64,000 nt of DNA from Pseudomonas sp. CROZ-RG-20F-R04-15 (GTDB lineage: Bacteria > Pseudomonadota > Gammaproteobacteria > Pseudomonadales > Pseudomonadaceae): assembly GCF_022662375.1 (NCBI RefSeq), contig NZ_JAKNQL010000007.1, positions 210,016-274,015 on the forward strand, written 5' to 3'. Of this stretch, positions 20,603 to 28,736 are shown in pieces. Made by a program: the position numbers and the translations under genes. The notes below the pieces were generated by a model, which was not told the DNA's origin, did no database searches, and saw only the letters and a program-made list of their open reading frames with translations. Positions within the stretch are counted from its first letter, which is position 1; every line of letters starts with the position of its first letter.

Positions 20603-21079
20603 CTACCTGACTCGACGACCAGAACGATTGATCGCCAACAGGCACAGCCCGACCAGCAATGCAGTGCCTGCAACCAGGAGCGCCGAAGGTTGCATCGGTT
20701 GGCGCAAGCCTGCTGCTGTATGCCGCTGCGATATCGTCAGTGGTCGGGTTTCAATAGCTATATCGTCAAGCGTCTGCAATGGCGTAATGACCTCTGCCTG
20801 AAACGGCATTTCCTCGATGCTCAGACGCAGGCCATCTGACAACTCCAGTGTCCGTGCGGTGATAGTGCCGACGATTCTGTCCGGATAAACCGGTTCGCCA
20901 TTGGGATCGAGTTGGTCATACAGGAATTTCTGCCCTTCGAGCCAGCCCACGGCCGTTTGCAACTCGGGGCCCAGGTAATACTTGCCGTCGAGGAAAAATC
21001 CAGGAAATTGCGGCGCGCGCTCGACGCTTTCAATGCGATAACGCTCACCCGGTTTCATACCGGTTTCAGGGGCAATCAT
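20603..21079 (-). CDS. Hypothetical protein with a C-terminal membrane anchor
   Basis: The 158-residue protein starts at the ATG at 21079 (GGAGGGATTGACC upstream). It has a soluble N-terminal part with aromatic and acidic residues (RIESVERAPQFPGFFLDGKY) and a C-terminal hydrophobic helix (SALLVAGTALLVGLCLLAI) followed by a basic tail (NRSGRRVR), the layout of a tail-anchored protein facing the cytoplasm. No family was recognised. It stands downstream of the HEAT-repeat gene in the same direction, 105 nt away. Confidence 0.7.
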   Translation of the reverse strand: MIAPETGMKPGERYRIESVERAPQFPGFFLDGKYYLGPELQTAVGWLEGQKFLYDQLDPNGEPVYPDRIVGTITARTLELSDGLRLSIEEMPFQAEVITPLQTLDDIAIETRPLTISQRHTAAGLRQPMQPSALLVAGTALLVGLCLLAINRSGRRVR

Positions 21080-21184
21080 GGTCAATCCCTCCGCTGTAGG
21101 TTCAGCGGTAGAGAACAAGGAGCGACCGTCGTTCCATGTAAATGAGGAAAGGTAGCCGTTGTATTAATCAACAGCCCGGATCAT

Positions 21185-22534
21185 TCAGGAGAGCAAACGT
21201 ACGCCTGAGCGAATCAGTCCCTTTGCCGTCAACTCGCGAATTTTTTCCCGCAGTGTTTCGCGCTCTGCCTTCGGTGTTACCGGATCGACAACCAGATATT
21301 GCCTGTCGCACCACGATTCGATTTGGCCGATCCAGTAGGTTTGTCCGGCGTGCCCAGTATCGAGGCGGCCTAACAAGTAGCCGATTTGTTGCCATCTCGG
21401 GAGCAGTCGAAAAATGGCGCTGCGACGCGTCAGCGGGAGTTCATGCCAGTCTCGATCGAGTCTGGCTGTTAATTCGTTCCTCAACAACGGCCAGGAAACT
21501 TTGTCCAGTTGCGCAATCACCACCGCAAAAACTTTATCCGACGGATCATCGAGCACCGCGAACAGCTCAGGCAATTGATCATCGCGAAGCAGGCGCGCGG
21601 CGGCTTGTCGCACGGTAACAAAAACCGAGCGTAATGCGCGGGCGTGCCAGTGCTCTGGTAACGTGCCAGCGAGTTCAGTGGTCAGGCCGATCACGCCCAG
21701 CCAGTGTTGTTTTACCGTCGGTAATGGCTGACTCAAGCGCTCGGCGAGGACCGCGTGCGCATCAACGTCGTTACGCGGTGCGGCCCACAGTGCCAGATTG
21801 CGGACGGCAGGTGACACATCCAACAAGGCTTCGTGCAGTACAGGTTTCGAATCGGCGAGTAGCGGCAGCAGCGCATACAGCACGCGCACACGGATTTTGC
21901 CGCCGGGCCGTGACATCGCTTCAAGGAGCAACGGCAGACTTCGCGCCGCCGGCAACATCGCACTCGCCGACACCGCCATCAAGCGTACGGTCAACTCTCG
22001 ATGAGCTAAAGCGCTGCGGAGCAGGGTTTCGGGGTTCTCAGGATTTTCCAGCAACAGCGTAAACAGGTAGCGCGCCGCTTTGCCTTGGCGATTCAGGAAA
22101 TCGGCGTACACCTCGTCCCGGCATTTCGCCGATTGCAGCATTGCGCGAACCGTCGATAGCGTCTGGCTGTGGTCGACCCGGCGTTGTGCTGCCAATCCCA
22201 TCAAGGGTTCGAGAGCGGACAACCAAGCCTGGGTATGAACAGGGGAGAGGTAGTGTTGCAGGCCCGCCGCCGCCAGGTCGCGAACCTGTGGGACCCAATC
22301 GTTCAGGCGTTCGATCAACACCGCTAATGCTTCGGCAGAAGGCTGCCTGCACAGCTCCCGCACAGCGACTTCGCGAACGAAACCGTTGTAGTCGTTGCTA
22401 ACGTCTGCCCAGGTGCCGGTATTGCCGAGGCGAGCGAGAATCTCCAGCGCCTCGTTGCGCCGATAATCTTCATAGGTGGAAGGCTGTCCTTGCTTTTGTG
22501 CCAACCGGTCCAGCCAGTCTTGTGTCGTGTTCAT
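21185..22534 (-). CDS. HEAT-like repeat protein
   Basis: The 449-residue protein is built of paired helices repeating about every 30-38 residues, with the HEAT pattern of Pro/Val/Arg/Asp at the turns (VREVAVRELCRQPSAEALA, then WVPQVRDLAAAGLQHYL, then TVRLMAVSASAMLPAA, then VRVLYALLPLLA). There is no signal peptide or catalytic motif. Such proteins act as binding scaffolds, and some relatives are DNA-alkylation-repair-like. The partner is unknown. The ATG at 22534 lies 32 codons before the first clear repeat. Confidence 0.82.
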   Translation of the reverse strand: MNTTQDWLDRLAQKQGQPSTYEDYRRNEALEILARLGNTGTWADVSNDYNGFVREVAVRELCRQPSAEALAVLIERLNDWVPQVRDLAAAGLQHYLSPVHTQAWLSALEPLMGLAAQRRVDHSQTLSTVRAMLQSAKCRDEVYADFLNRQGKAARYLFTLLLENPENPETLLRSALAHRELTVRLMAVSASAMLPAARSLPLLLEAMSRPGGKIRVRVLYALLPLLADSKPVLHEALLDVSPAVRNLALWAAPRNDVDAHAVLAERLSQPLPTVKQHWLGVIGLTTELAGTLPEHWHARALRSVFVTVRQAAARLLRDDQLPELFAVLDDPSDKVFAVVIAQLDKVSWPLLRNELTARLDRDWHELPLTRRSAIFRLLPRWQQIGYLLGRLDTGHAGQTYWIGQIESWCDRQYLVVDPVTPKAERETLREKIRELTAKGLIRSGVRLLS

Positions 22535-22856
22535 GGGGCGGTCCTGTGCATCCTTGCGGGGGCAGATTGTTTGCGCAAAAGCGCCAGCCTACGCGACTTG
22601 CGCCGGAGGACAAAAGATCCTTATTTTCTGAAGACCTCATCTCAGTCAGGAGCGACTTGATCTTTTCAAGCTCTTTCAAACGTCACCTCATGAGTGACGA
22701 CTATTGTTGCCCATGGCGGACGCTTGTGGGCCGAGGCGAACATGCCTTGCGGGGCGCGGGTTATGTTTGCGTTGCCGGGGTGGGCGGGATCTGCGCAGGC
22801 ATCGTGACGAGTCCTTTGTTACTCTGAGGCGTCAATTGCTTCAGGACTTCTGGCAC

Positions 22857-23339
22857 ATGGAAATTGCCCCGGATTTCATCATTCATGAAACCGAACACTG
22901 GATCATCAATCACCATCTGGCGAACACGCTTCCCGGCTATCTGATGCTGGGAACGAAGGTCGAAACCACGTCGTTGGCTGACCTGTCAGTCGATGGCTTG
23001 GCCGAATTGGGCGGTTTAATGGCCAAAACCCAGCAGATCATCGAATGTCGACTCAAGCCCAAACGCCTCTATATCGGTCGATATGGGCATCAGCCAGGTT
23101 TACCGATCCACTTCCATTTCATTCCGGTTTATCACTGGGTCGAAGATCTGTTCTGGCAGGACCCTCGATACCGGCTCTTTGAGACGCTCGCTTACGCTGA
23201 AGGCGCTGTTCCGTCGACTGACGGTGCAGAGCTGACGCTATTCGTGTGGCGAGAGTTTGGAGAAAATCCCGTACCACCGAAGACGCAAGGACGCTCCATT
23301 GAAGAGGTGATCAAGGACCTGCGTATTGCGTTTGGATGA
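22857..23339 (+). CDS. HIT-like protein
   Basis: The 160-residue protein has a histidine-triad-like core: strand LYIGRYGHQPGLPIHFHFIP with H85 and H87 of the H-x-H-x motif and a nearby His at VYHW, preceded by the helix GLMAKTQQIIECRL. HIT proteins are nucleotide hydrolases or transferases. The third histidine of the canonical triad is displaced, so activity is uncertain. The frame is open upstream to 22704 but that extension is Cys/Arg-rich and unlike the family, so I start at ATG 22857. Confidence 0.72.
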   Translation: MEIAPDFIIHETEHWIINHHLANTLPGYLMLGTKVETTSLADLSVDGLAELGGLMAKTQQIIECRLKPKRLYIGRYGHQPGLPIHFHFIPVYHWVEDLFWQDPRYRLFETLAYAEGAVPSTDGAELTLFVWREFGENPVPPKTQGRSIEEVIKDLRIAFG

Positions 23340-23654
23340 TTATTAAAAAAACCGTTCAGCCAACCGGAAAGATGATTTTGGTCCGCCGGCTGACCGTCGG
23401 GTTCTCATCGAGACCGTTAGGTTCTCGAATGTCGATATCAGACACGATCATGGCGCAATCAGGCTACTGACTCACCGGGCAGGCCGGGTAAGGTGAGGTG
23501 TCTTTAAGTCAAGATAACCCCATACAGATCATGGGGTTGATAAGAACTGCGGCGGTTGAGGAAGGCTTCTTTCGGGGAGTTCTACAGGCAACGATGATGA
23601 TCGTTTGCTCACATCAACTCGCTTAATGTCGATCAGCAGAGAATAAAAAAACCA
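23340..23654. promoter_or_regulatory. Intergenic region with inverted repeats upstream of the permease
   Basis: No gene was found. It holds an 8-bp inverted repeat AACCCCAT/ATGGGGTT (23516-23538) and AACGAT-GATG-ATCGTT (23590-23605), both upstream of the permease and possible operators, but no convincing promoter boxes could be fixed. Confidence 0.35.
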
Positions 23655-25055
23655 ATGATCAGCCCTAACTCCATGGATTCGAGTAGCCAATTGGCGCAGG
23701 GCTTCAAGCCTCGTCACGTCACCATGCTGTCCATCGCCGGGATTATCGGCGCCGGTTTGTTCGTAGGCTCAGGGCATGCCATTGCCGCAGCGGGGCCGGC
23801 GGTTCTGCTGGCTTATCTGTTCTCGGGTCTGCTCGTCGTGCTGGTCATGCGCATGCTCGGCGAAATGGCGGTGGCCAATCCGGACACCGGCTCGTTCTCG
23901 ACTTACGCCGATCAGGCGATCGGGCGCTGGGCGGGCTTCACCATCGGGTGGCTCTATTGGTGGTTCTGGGTTCTGGTGATTCCTATCGAAGCGTTGGCGG
24001 CCGGGCATGTTTTGAACCAGTGGTTTCCTCAGGTCGATGCCTGGTTGTTTGCTTTGGGCTCGATCATTGCGCTGGTGGTGACCAACCTGTTCAGCGTGTC
24101 CAAGTACGGTGAATTCGAGTTCTGGTTTGCCATGGCCAAGGTCGTGGCGATCATTGGTTTTATCGGTGTCGGTTTTGCCGTGCTGATGGGGTGGATTCCC
24201 GACAGGGAAGTCAGCGGCTTGAGCGGGTTGATGGCCGACCACGGCGGGTTCGCGCCCAACGGTCTGTCGGCAGTAGTCGGCGCGTTCATCACCATCATGT
24301 TCAGTTTCATCGGTACCGAAGCAGTGACCATCGCCGCTGCCGAATCCAACGACCCGTCGCGAAACATTGCCAAGGCCACGCGCTCGGTGATCTGGCGTAT
24401 CGGCGTGTTTTACCTGCTGTCGATCTTCGTGGTGATCTCCGTGGTGCCCTGGAATGATCCGTTGCTGGCCTCGGTCGGCTCTTATCAGCGCGCCCTGGAA
24501 ATCATGAACATTCCCCATGCCAAGTTCATGGTCGACGTGGTCGTGCTGATCGCCGTGGCCAGTTGCATGAACTCTTCGATCTACATTGCCTCGCGCATGC
24601 TGTACTCGCTGGGCCGTCGTGGCGATGCGCCGAAAATCCTCAAGGCGACCTCCTCGGCAGGCGTGCCCCGCGCGGCCGTTATCGCCAGTACCGTACTGGG
24701 TGCGTTGATCACCGTGTGGAGCTACTTCATGCCCGCCGGGCTGTTTCAATTCCTGCTGGCCAGTTCCGGTGCAATTGCCTTGCTGGTGTACCTGGCGATC
24801 GCGGTGTCGCAGTTGCGCATGCGGCGGATATTGCAACAACGCAACGTCGAGCTGACCTTTCGCATGTGGCTGTTTCCGTGGCTGACGTGGCTGGTGATTG
24901 TGTTTATCTGCGCCGCGCTGGCGGTGATGATGATCACCCCGCAACACCGCACCGAAGTCACCACCACCATTGGCCTGGCACTGGCGATTTCCTTTATCGG
25001 CCTGGTGACGTCGCGTCATCCTGCGCCAGCGGCGAGGGTCACGTCAGCGGGGTAG
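23655..25055 (+). CDS. Amino-acid permease of the GABA-permease (APC) type
   Basis: The 466-residue inner-membrane protein has 12 predicted helices of the amino acid-polyamine-organocation superfamily. The N-terminal consensus HVTMLSIAGIIGAGLFVGSG is typical of the AAT/GabP group, as is SFIGTEAVTIAAAES in the middle. The substrate is likely GABA or another amino acid taken up with protons. It lies upstream of a GlxA-type AraC regulator in the same direction (88 nt), which suggests use of the amino compound as carbon or nitrogen source under that regulator. An alternative start is ATG 23673. Confidence 0.9.
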   Translation: MISPNSMDSSSQLAQGFKPRHVTMLSIAGIIGAGLFVGSGHAIAAAGPAVLLAYLFSGLLVVLVMRMLGEMAVANPDTGSFSTYADQAIGRWAGFTIGWLYWWFWVLVIPIEALAAGHVLNQWFPQVDAWLFALGSIIALVVTNLFSVSKYGEFEFWFAMAKVVAIIGFIGVGFAVLMGWIPDREVSGLSGLMADHGGFAPNGLSAVVGAFITIMFSFIGTEAVTIAAAESNDPSRNIAKATRSVIWRIGVFYLLSIFVVISVVPWNDPLLASVGSYQRALEIMNIPHAKFMVDVVVLIAVASCMNSSIYIASRMLYSLGRRGDAPKILKATSSAGVPRAAVIASTVLGALITVWSYFMPAGLFQFLLASSGAIALLVYLAIAVSQLRMRRILQQRNVELTFRMWLFPWLTWLVIVFICAALAVMMITPQHRTEVTTTIGLALAISFIGLVTSRHPAPAARVTSAG

Positions 25056-25143
25056 GCGTTTGCGCCGAACCTGATAAGCCCTTCGCGAATGTCGAGGGGC
25101 ATGACAGACGCCTGTGTCTCAAACCGACTCTTACGAGGACATG

Positions 25144-26244
25144 ATGTCAGCGACCCCCTCCGTGGCCGACGCAGCAACTCAATGCGTGGGTTTTTTGCTG
25201 CTGGACAAGTTCACCCTCATGTCGCTGGCGTCCGCCGTCGAGCCATTGCGCATGGCCAATCAACTGACGGGCCGGACGCTGTATCGCTGGCATACCTACA
25301 GCCCCGGTGGCGCCCCGGTCTGGGCCAGCGACGGCGTGCCGATCACCCCGGATGGCGTGTGGAGCAATCCCTCCGTGGCGGATACGGTCATCGTCTGCGG
25401 AGGCGTCGGCATCCAGAGCGTGATAACCCGCGAACACACAACCTGGCTGCAAGCGCTGGCGCGTCGATCGAAACGCTTGGGCGGGGTGTGCACCGGCAGC
25501 TGGGCACTGGCCAAAGCCGGGCTGCTCGATGGCTACGAATGCAGCGTGCACTGGGAATTTCTCGCGGCCATGCAGGAAGCTTTCCCGCGCGTCAGCGTCA
25601 GCACCAGCCTGTTTACCCTCGATCGCAACCGCTTCACCTGCTCCGGCGGAACCGCGCCGCTGGACATGATGCTGCACCTGATTGCCCGCGATCATGGCCG
25701 TGAACTGTCCGCCGCCATTTCCGAGATGTTTGTCTACGAGCGCATCCGCAACGAGCAGGACCATCAGCGCGTGCCGCTCAAGCACGTGGTCGGTACGCAC
25801 CAGCCGAAGCTGCAGGAAGTGGTCGCGTTGATGGAGGCGAATCTTGAGGAACCGATCGATCTCGATAACCTCGCTGAATACGTCGATCTGTCACGGCGAC
25901 AGCTGGAACGGCTATTTCAGAAATACCTGCAATGCACGCCGTCGCGCTACTACTTGAAGTTGCGGCTGATTCGCGCGCGGCAACTGCTCAAGCAAACATC
26001 GCTGTCGATCGTTGAGCTGGCGTATGTCTGCGGTTTCGTTTCCACGCCGCATTTTTCCAAATGCTATCGCGAGCACTTTGGCGTGCCGCCGAGTGACGAG
26101 CGATCTGGTTCTGAAATGAGCCATAAACTGGTAACGCAGCCGTCAACAATCGATCCGCTGACGACGCTTGATCAGGCAAGAAACGAATCGACGTTTGCCA
26201 GTGTCCGGATGATGGAGCGTCGCGATCTGGCGTCGACCGGCTGA
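25144..26244 (+). CDS. GlxA-type AraC regulator with DJ-1/PfpI sensor domain
   Basis: The 366-residue protein has an N-terminal class I glutamine-amidotransferase-like (DJ-1/PfpI) domain (about 12-190, VGFLLLDKFTLMSLASAVEP; the elbow is GGVCTGSWALAKAGLL with Cys), and a C-terminal AraC HTH pair (about 215-320, LDNLAEYVDLSRRQLERLF, then IVELAYVCGFVSTPHFSKCY). This architecture is that of GbdR, CdhR, SouR and ArgR in Pseudomonas, which sense quaternary amines or amino acids. It probably controls the adjacent permease. ATG 25144 was chosen because GAGG lies 5 nt upstream; in-frame GTG 25114 and ATG 25141 are alternatives. Confidence 0.88.
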   Translation: MSATPSVADAATQCVGFLLLDKFTLMSLASAVEPLRMANQLTGRTLYRWHTYSPGGAPVWASDGVPITPDGVWSNPSVADTVIVCGGVGIQSVITREHTTWLQALARRSKRLGGVCTGSWALAKAGLLDGYECSVHWEFLAAMQEAFPRVSVSTSLFTLDRNRFTCSGGTAPLDMMLHLIARDHGRELSAAISEMFVYERIRNEQDHQRVPLKHVVGTHQPKLQEVVALMEANLEEPIDLDNLAEYVDLSRRQLERLFQKYLQCTPSRYYLKLRLIRARQLLKQTSLSIVELAYVCGFVSTPHFSKCYREHFGVPPSDERSGSEMSHKLVTQPSTIDPLTTLDQARNESTFASVRMMERRDLASTG

Positions 26245-26368
26245 TCGCTCGGGACGGGTTATCACTGCAGATTCCGCATCCGTATAGTTCTTGCTCCATC
26301 AGGCGATTGCCCAAATCCTCCCTGTTCTGGTCAATGAAACCGGTGAGTCACCGGCACGAGGAGGGATC

Positions 26369-26782
26369 ATGGACGCCACCGCAATTCCCGAAGGATTCGC
26401 CCCGTTCAGCCGCAGCAGCCCGTTGCTCGATTTGCTTGGCCCGATCTACGCGAGGGGCAGCGGGTTGCAACTGGAACTGGGTTTATTGACTGACTCACGC
26501 CATGCCAATGGCCGTGGCACCCTGCATGGCGGTGTCTTGGCGACGTTGGCCGATGTCGGCATGGGTTACGCCATGGCCTTTTCCAGCGATCCTCCGCAGC
26601 CATTGATCACCGCGAGCATGACTCTGGATTATCTTGGCTCGGTGAAAATGAATGAGTGGCTGGAAGTGCGTCTTGAGTACTCGAAAAAAGGCCGGCAACT
26701 GGCGTTTGCTGCCGTTAGCCTGCATGTCGGCGAGCGCACGGTTGCGCGGGCCAGTGCGGTGTTTGCGGTGCCAGCGAGTTGA
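26369..26782 (+). CDS. PaaI-type hotdog-fold thioesterase
   Basis: The 137-residue protein has the hotdog-fold signature ANGRGTLHGGVLATLADVGM, in which HGG and the following Asp are the conserved PaaI active-site region, then TASMTLDYLGSVK. It hydrolyses acyl-CoA thioesters in this family; the specific acyl chain is unknown. The ATG at 26369 follows an excellent GAGGAGG site; the frame extending to 26291 is disregarded. Confidence 0.88.
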   Translation: MDATAIPEGFAPFSRSSPLLDLLGPIYARGSGLQLELGLLTDSRHANGRGTLHGGVLATLADVGMGYAMAFSSDPPQPLITASMTLDYLGSVKMNEWLEVRLEYSKKGRQLAFAAVSLHVGERTVARASAVFAVPAS

Positions 26783-26876
26783 AAGTGCACGGCCATCAAG
26801 GCGTCGGGAGGGAGTGCAACGTTCGTACCCTGCTCAAGGGTTGCCGTCGCACTCCGCTTAGTGAAAGTCTCGGCTA

Positions 26877-27173
26877 TTAACTGCCATCCTCGCAAATCGC
26901 TTTTAGTCCAAGGATGGTGGTTGGAGTGCTTCCAATCTGTGTTTGCGTGGCGATAACCATATTCGCGTTTGAGTCACCTACCAGATGGTAAGGCTTGTTA
27001 TTACAAGCCTTTGCGGCTTTCTGGTTTATGTTCTCCAGCATGCCTTCTCTTGAATTGAATATGCTGCCATGGCTGGTGATCATATATTCACCCGGCCCGA
27101 GCTTATCGACGGCCGTAAAGGTGCAGCCACTCACGAGCAAGATTACGCATCCGGCTGACATTATTTTTTTCAA
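26877..27173 (-). CDS. Small lipoprotein of unknown function
   Basis: The 98-residue precursor has a lipoprotein signal (KKIMSAGCVILLVSGCTF; Cys in LVSGC). The mature part contains a conserved-looking core GPGEYMITSHGSIFNSREGM and two cysteines. I place the start at TTG 27173 because GAGG sits 7 nt upstream and the signal peptide is then of normal length. The frame to 27200 would lengthen the N-region with acidic residues. Confidence 0.72.
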   Translation of the reverse strand: MKKIMSAGCVILLVSGCTFTAVDKLGPGEYMITSHGSIFNSREGMLENINQKAAKACNNKPYHLVGDSNANMVIATQTQIGSTPTTILGLKAICEDGS

Positions 27174-27215
27174 AAGTACTACCTCAGATAAAACGAACAA
27201 CGATCACGGGTGATG

Positions 27216-27238
27216 TGCCGCACGGCGTTCGTGCGGCA
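27216..27238 (-). terminator. Hairpin after the TPR lipoprotein gene
   Basis: TGCCGCACG and CGTGCGGCA form a perfect 9-bp stem with a 5-nt loop, 24 nt downstream of the leftward gene ending at 27263. No strong T-run follows. Confidence 0.5.
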
Positions 27239-27262
27239 TTCAGCAATAGCGCAGCACTCAAA

Positions 27263-27949
27263 TCACGGCATGGAGATCTTGTAGTCCGCGAGCTTGGCCT
27301 TGTGCTCTTCCATCACATACTTCTTGTCGACGATCTGCGAGAACTTCGTGAAATCGGCCTTGGCGTCGGCCCTGTCTCCCAAGTGGTCGTACGCAATCCC
27401 GCGCGCGTAATAGCCCCAGGCATAGTCCGGCTGGCGCTGAAGGCCGGTGCTGAATGCCTCAGCGGCCTCTCGATACTGACCCAGATCCGTCAGTGCGAGG
27501 CCCAGATGATAGTAGGTCGGCATATGGAAGCCGGAACCCTTTCCGGCTTCTCCCAACTCGTTATCAAGGTTGTACTGCACCAGTTCAAGGGCTTTCTTCG
27601 GGTTGCCAGCGTCGCGATACATGGCGCTCAAATCGAGGTTGGCGCGCGGATCAGGCTTGCCTGCCAGTTGCATGGATTTCTCCTTGGCGGCCACGGCTTC
27701 TGGAAAGCGCTTGAGGTTGCTGTAGGTCTCGGCCTGAACCGCATAAACCAAACTTTGAAACGAGACAGTAAGTGTATTTTCCTTCAGGCACAGGTCACCT
27801 TCCTGCAGTGCCAGAGGGTAGCTTTGGGCTTTGTACGCCTTGAACTGATTACCACAGTGGGCAAGGTTGGCTCTTTGCGGATTCTGCATTCCGGCACAGC
27901 CGGTGAGAATGACGGAACAGGCGATCAGTGCAGGCCAGCGAAAATTCAT
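27263..27949 (-). CDS. TPR-repeat lipoprotein
   Basis: About 228 residues with a lipoprotein signal peptide (SVILTGCAG, lipobox LTGC). The mature part is made of tetratricopeptide repeats (for example SLVYAVQAETYSNLKRFPEA, then PTYYHLGLALTDLGQYREA, then WGYYARGIAYDHLGDRADA). TPR lipoproteins act as periplasmic scaffolds in envelope assembly or pilus biogenesis; the partner is unknown. ATG 27949 gives the normal short n-region. It is preceded closely by the exported hypothetical gene at 27964 (14-nt gap), so the two form an operon. Confidence 0.85.
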   Translation of the reverse strand: MNFRWPALIACSVILTGCAGMQNPQRANLAHCGNQFKAYKAQSYPLALQEGDLCLKENTLTVSFQSLVYAVQAETYSNLKRFPEAVAAKEKSMQLAGKPDPRANLDLSAMYRDAGNPKKALELVQYNLDNELGEAGKGSGFHMPTYYHLGLALTDLGQYREAAEAFSTGLQRQPDYAWGYYARGIAYDHLGDRADAKADFTKFSQIVDKKYVMEEHKAKLADYKISMP

Positions 27950-27963
27950 GATAAGCATCCCGG

Positions 27964-28635
27964 TCAGTCGAGCAGATGAGCATTGAGGTCAGGGCGATAG
28001 ACCTGCAAAAGCGGCGCGGTCACGGTGCCTTGCAGCGAGCAGAACACAGTGGTGTGCCCTGCGAGTGGCGGTGCCTTGTCGCCTGTGTCGACCATCAATA
28101 CGCGGTCCACGAAACCAAACGGCGTGGCGACTCCAGGTCCGGTCAGCCCCTCGGTGCGCCACTGGCCGATCGGGTCACCGACGCGGCGGATTTCGGCACG
28201 GGCAATGGCGTTGCCCTGACTGACAAAGCGTGCGTTGTCGACGATAAGCGGCTTGAGTTTTGTGGCCACTTCTTGTGGAGATCCATCGGCTACGAAACCC
28301 CAGAACAGGAAATTGCCGACGCTCTTGATAGTTTCGGCCTGGTTGTAATAGCCGACCATACGGACACCGTTGACGATCAGCGGATGTTCGAATTCCTGGT
28401 ATGTGCCACCTTCCTGCAATGGACTCATGATCGTCGGTGCCTTGACCGAGCCATAATCACTCAGGCGCAAGGTCCCGGCTGGCAGGTGTGCATCGCGCAG
28501 GCTTTCAAAAAATTGCGCATCGCAACGAGAAAACTCAGTCAGCAGTTGTTCGGGCGTATTGACGGTCTGGGCCTGGGCAGCGCTGGTAGCCGTGACGGCG
28601 AGCAGGGCAACGCCGAAAAAAACTGAGCGAAACAT
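27964..28635 (-). CDS. Exported hypothetical protein
   Basis: The 223-residue protein starts at ATG 28635 with a clear signal peptide (FFGVALLAVTATSAAQA). The mature domain has two cysteines (SRCDAQFF and VFCSLQG) probably forming a disulfide, and no family motif I recognise. The longer frame to 28719 lacks a leader-like start. It is co-oriented with the TPR lipoprotein downstream, suggesting a shared envelope function. Confidence 0.75.
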   Translation of the reverse strand: MFRSVFFGVALLAVTATSAAQAQTVNTPEQLLTEFSRCDAQFFESLRDAHLPAGTLRLSDYGSVKAPTIMSPLQEGGTYQEFEHPLIVNGVRMVGYYNQAETIKSVGNFLFWGFVADGSPQEVATKLKPLIVDNARFVSQGNAIARAEIRRVGDPIGQWRTEGLTGPGVATPFGFVDRVLMVDTGDKAPPLAGHTTVFCSLQGTVTAPLLQVYRPDLNAHLLD

Positions 28636-28736
28636 TGAAGTCTTCCATGAGATAGGAACGAAAGCTTTCGGCAGATGGGTCGCTAACTTTAGCGCTCCTG
28701 GCCGACAGCAGTCGCTCACCCTTCAGCCCCGCACCC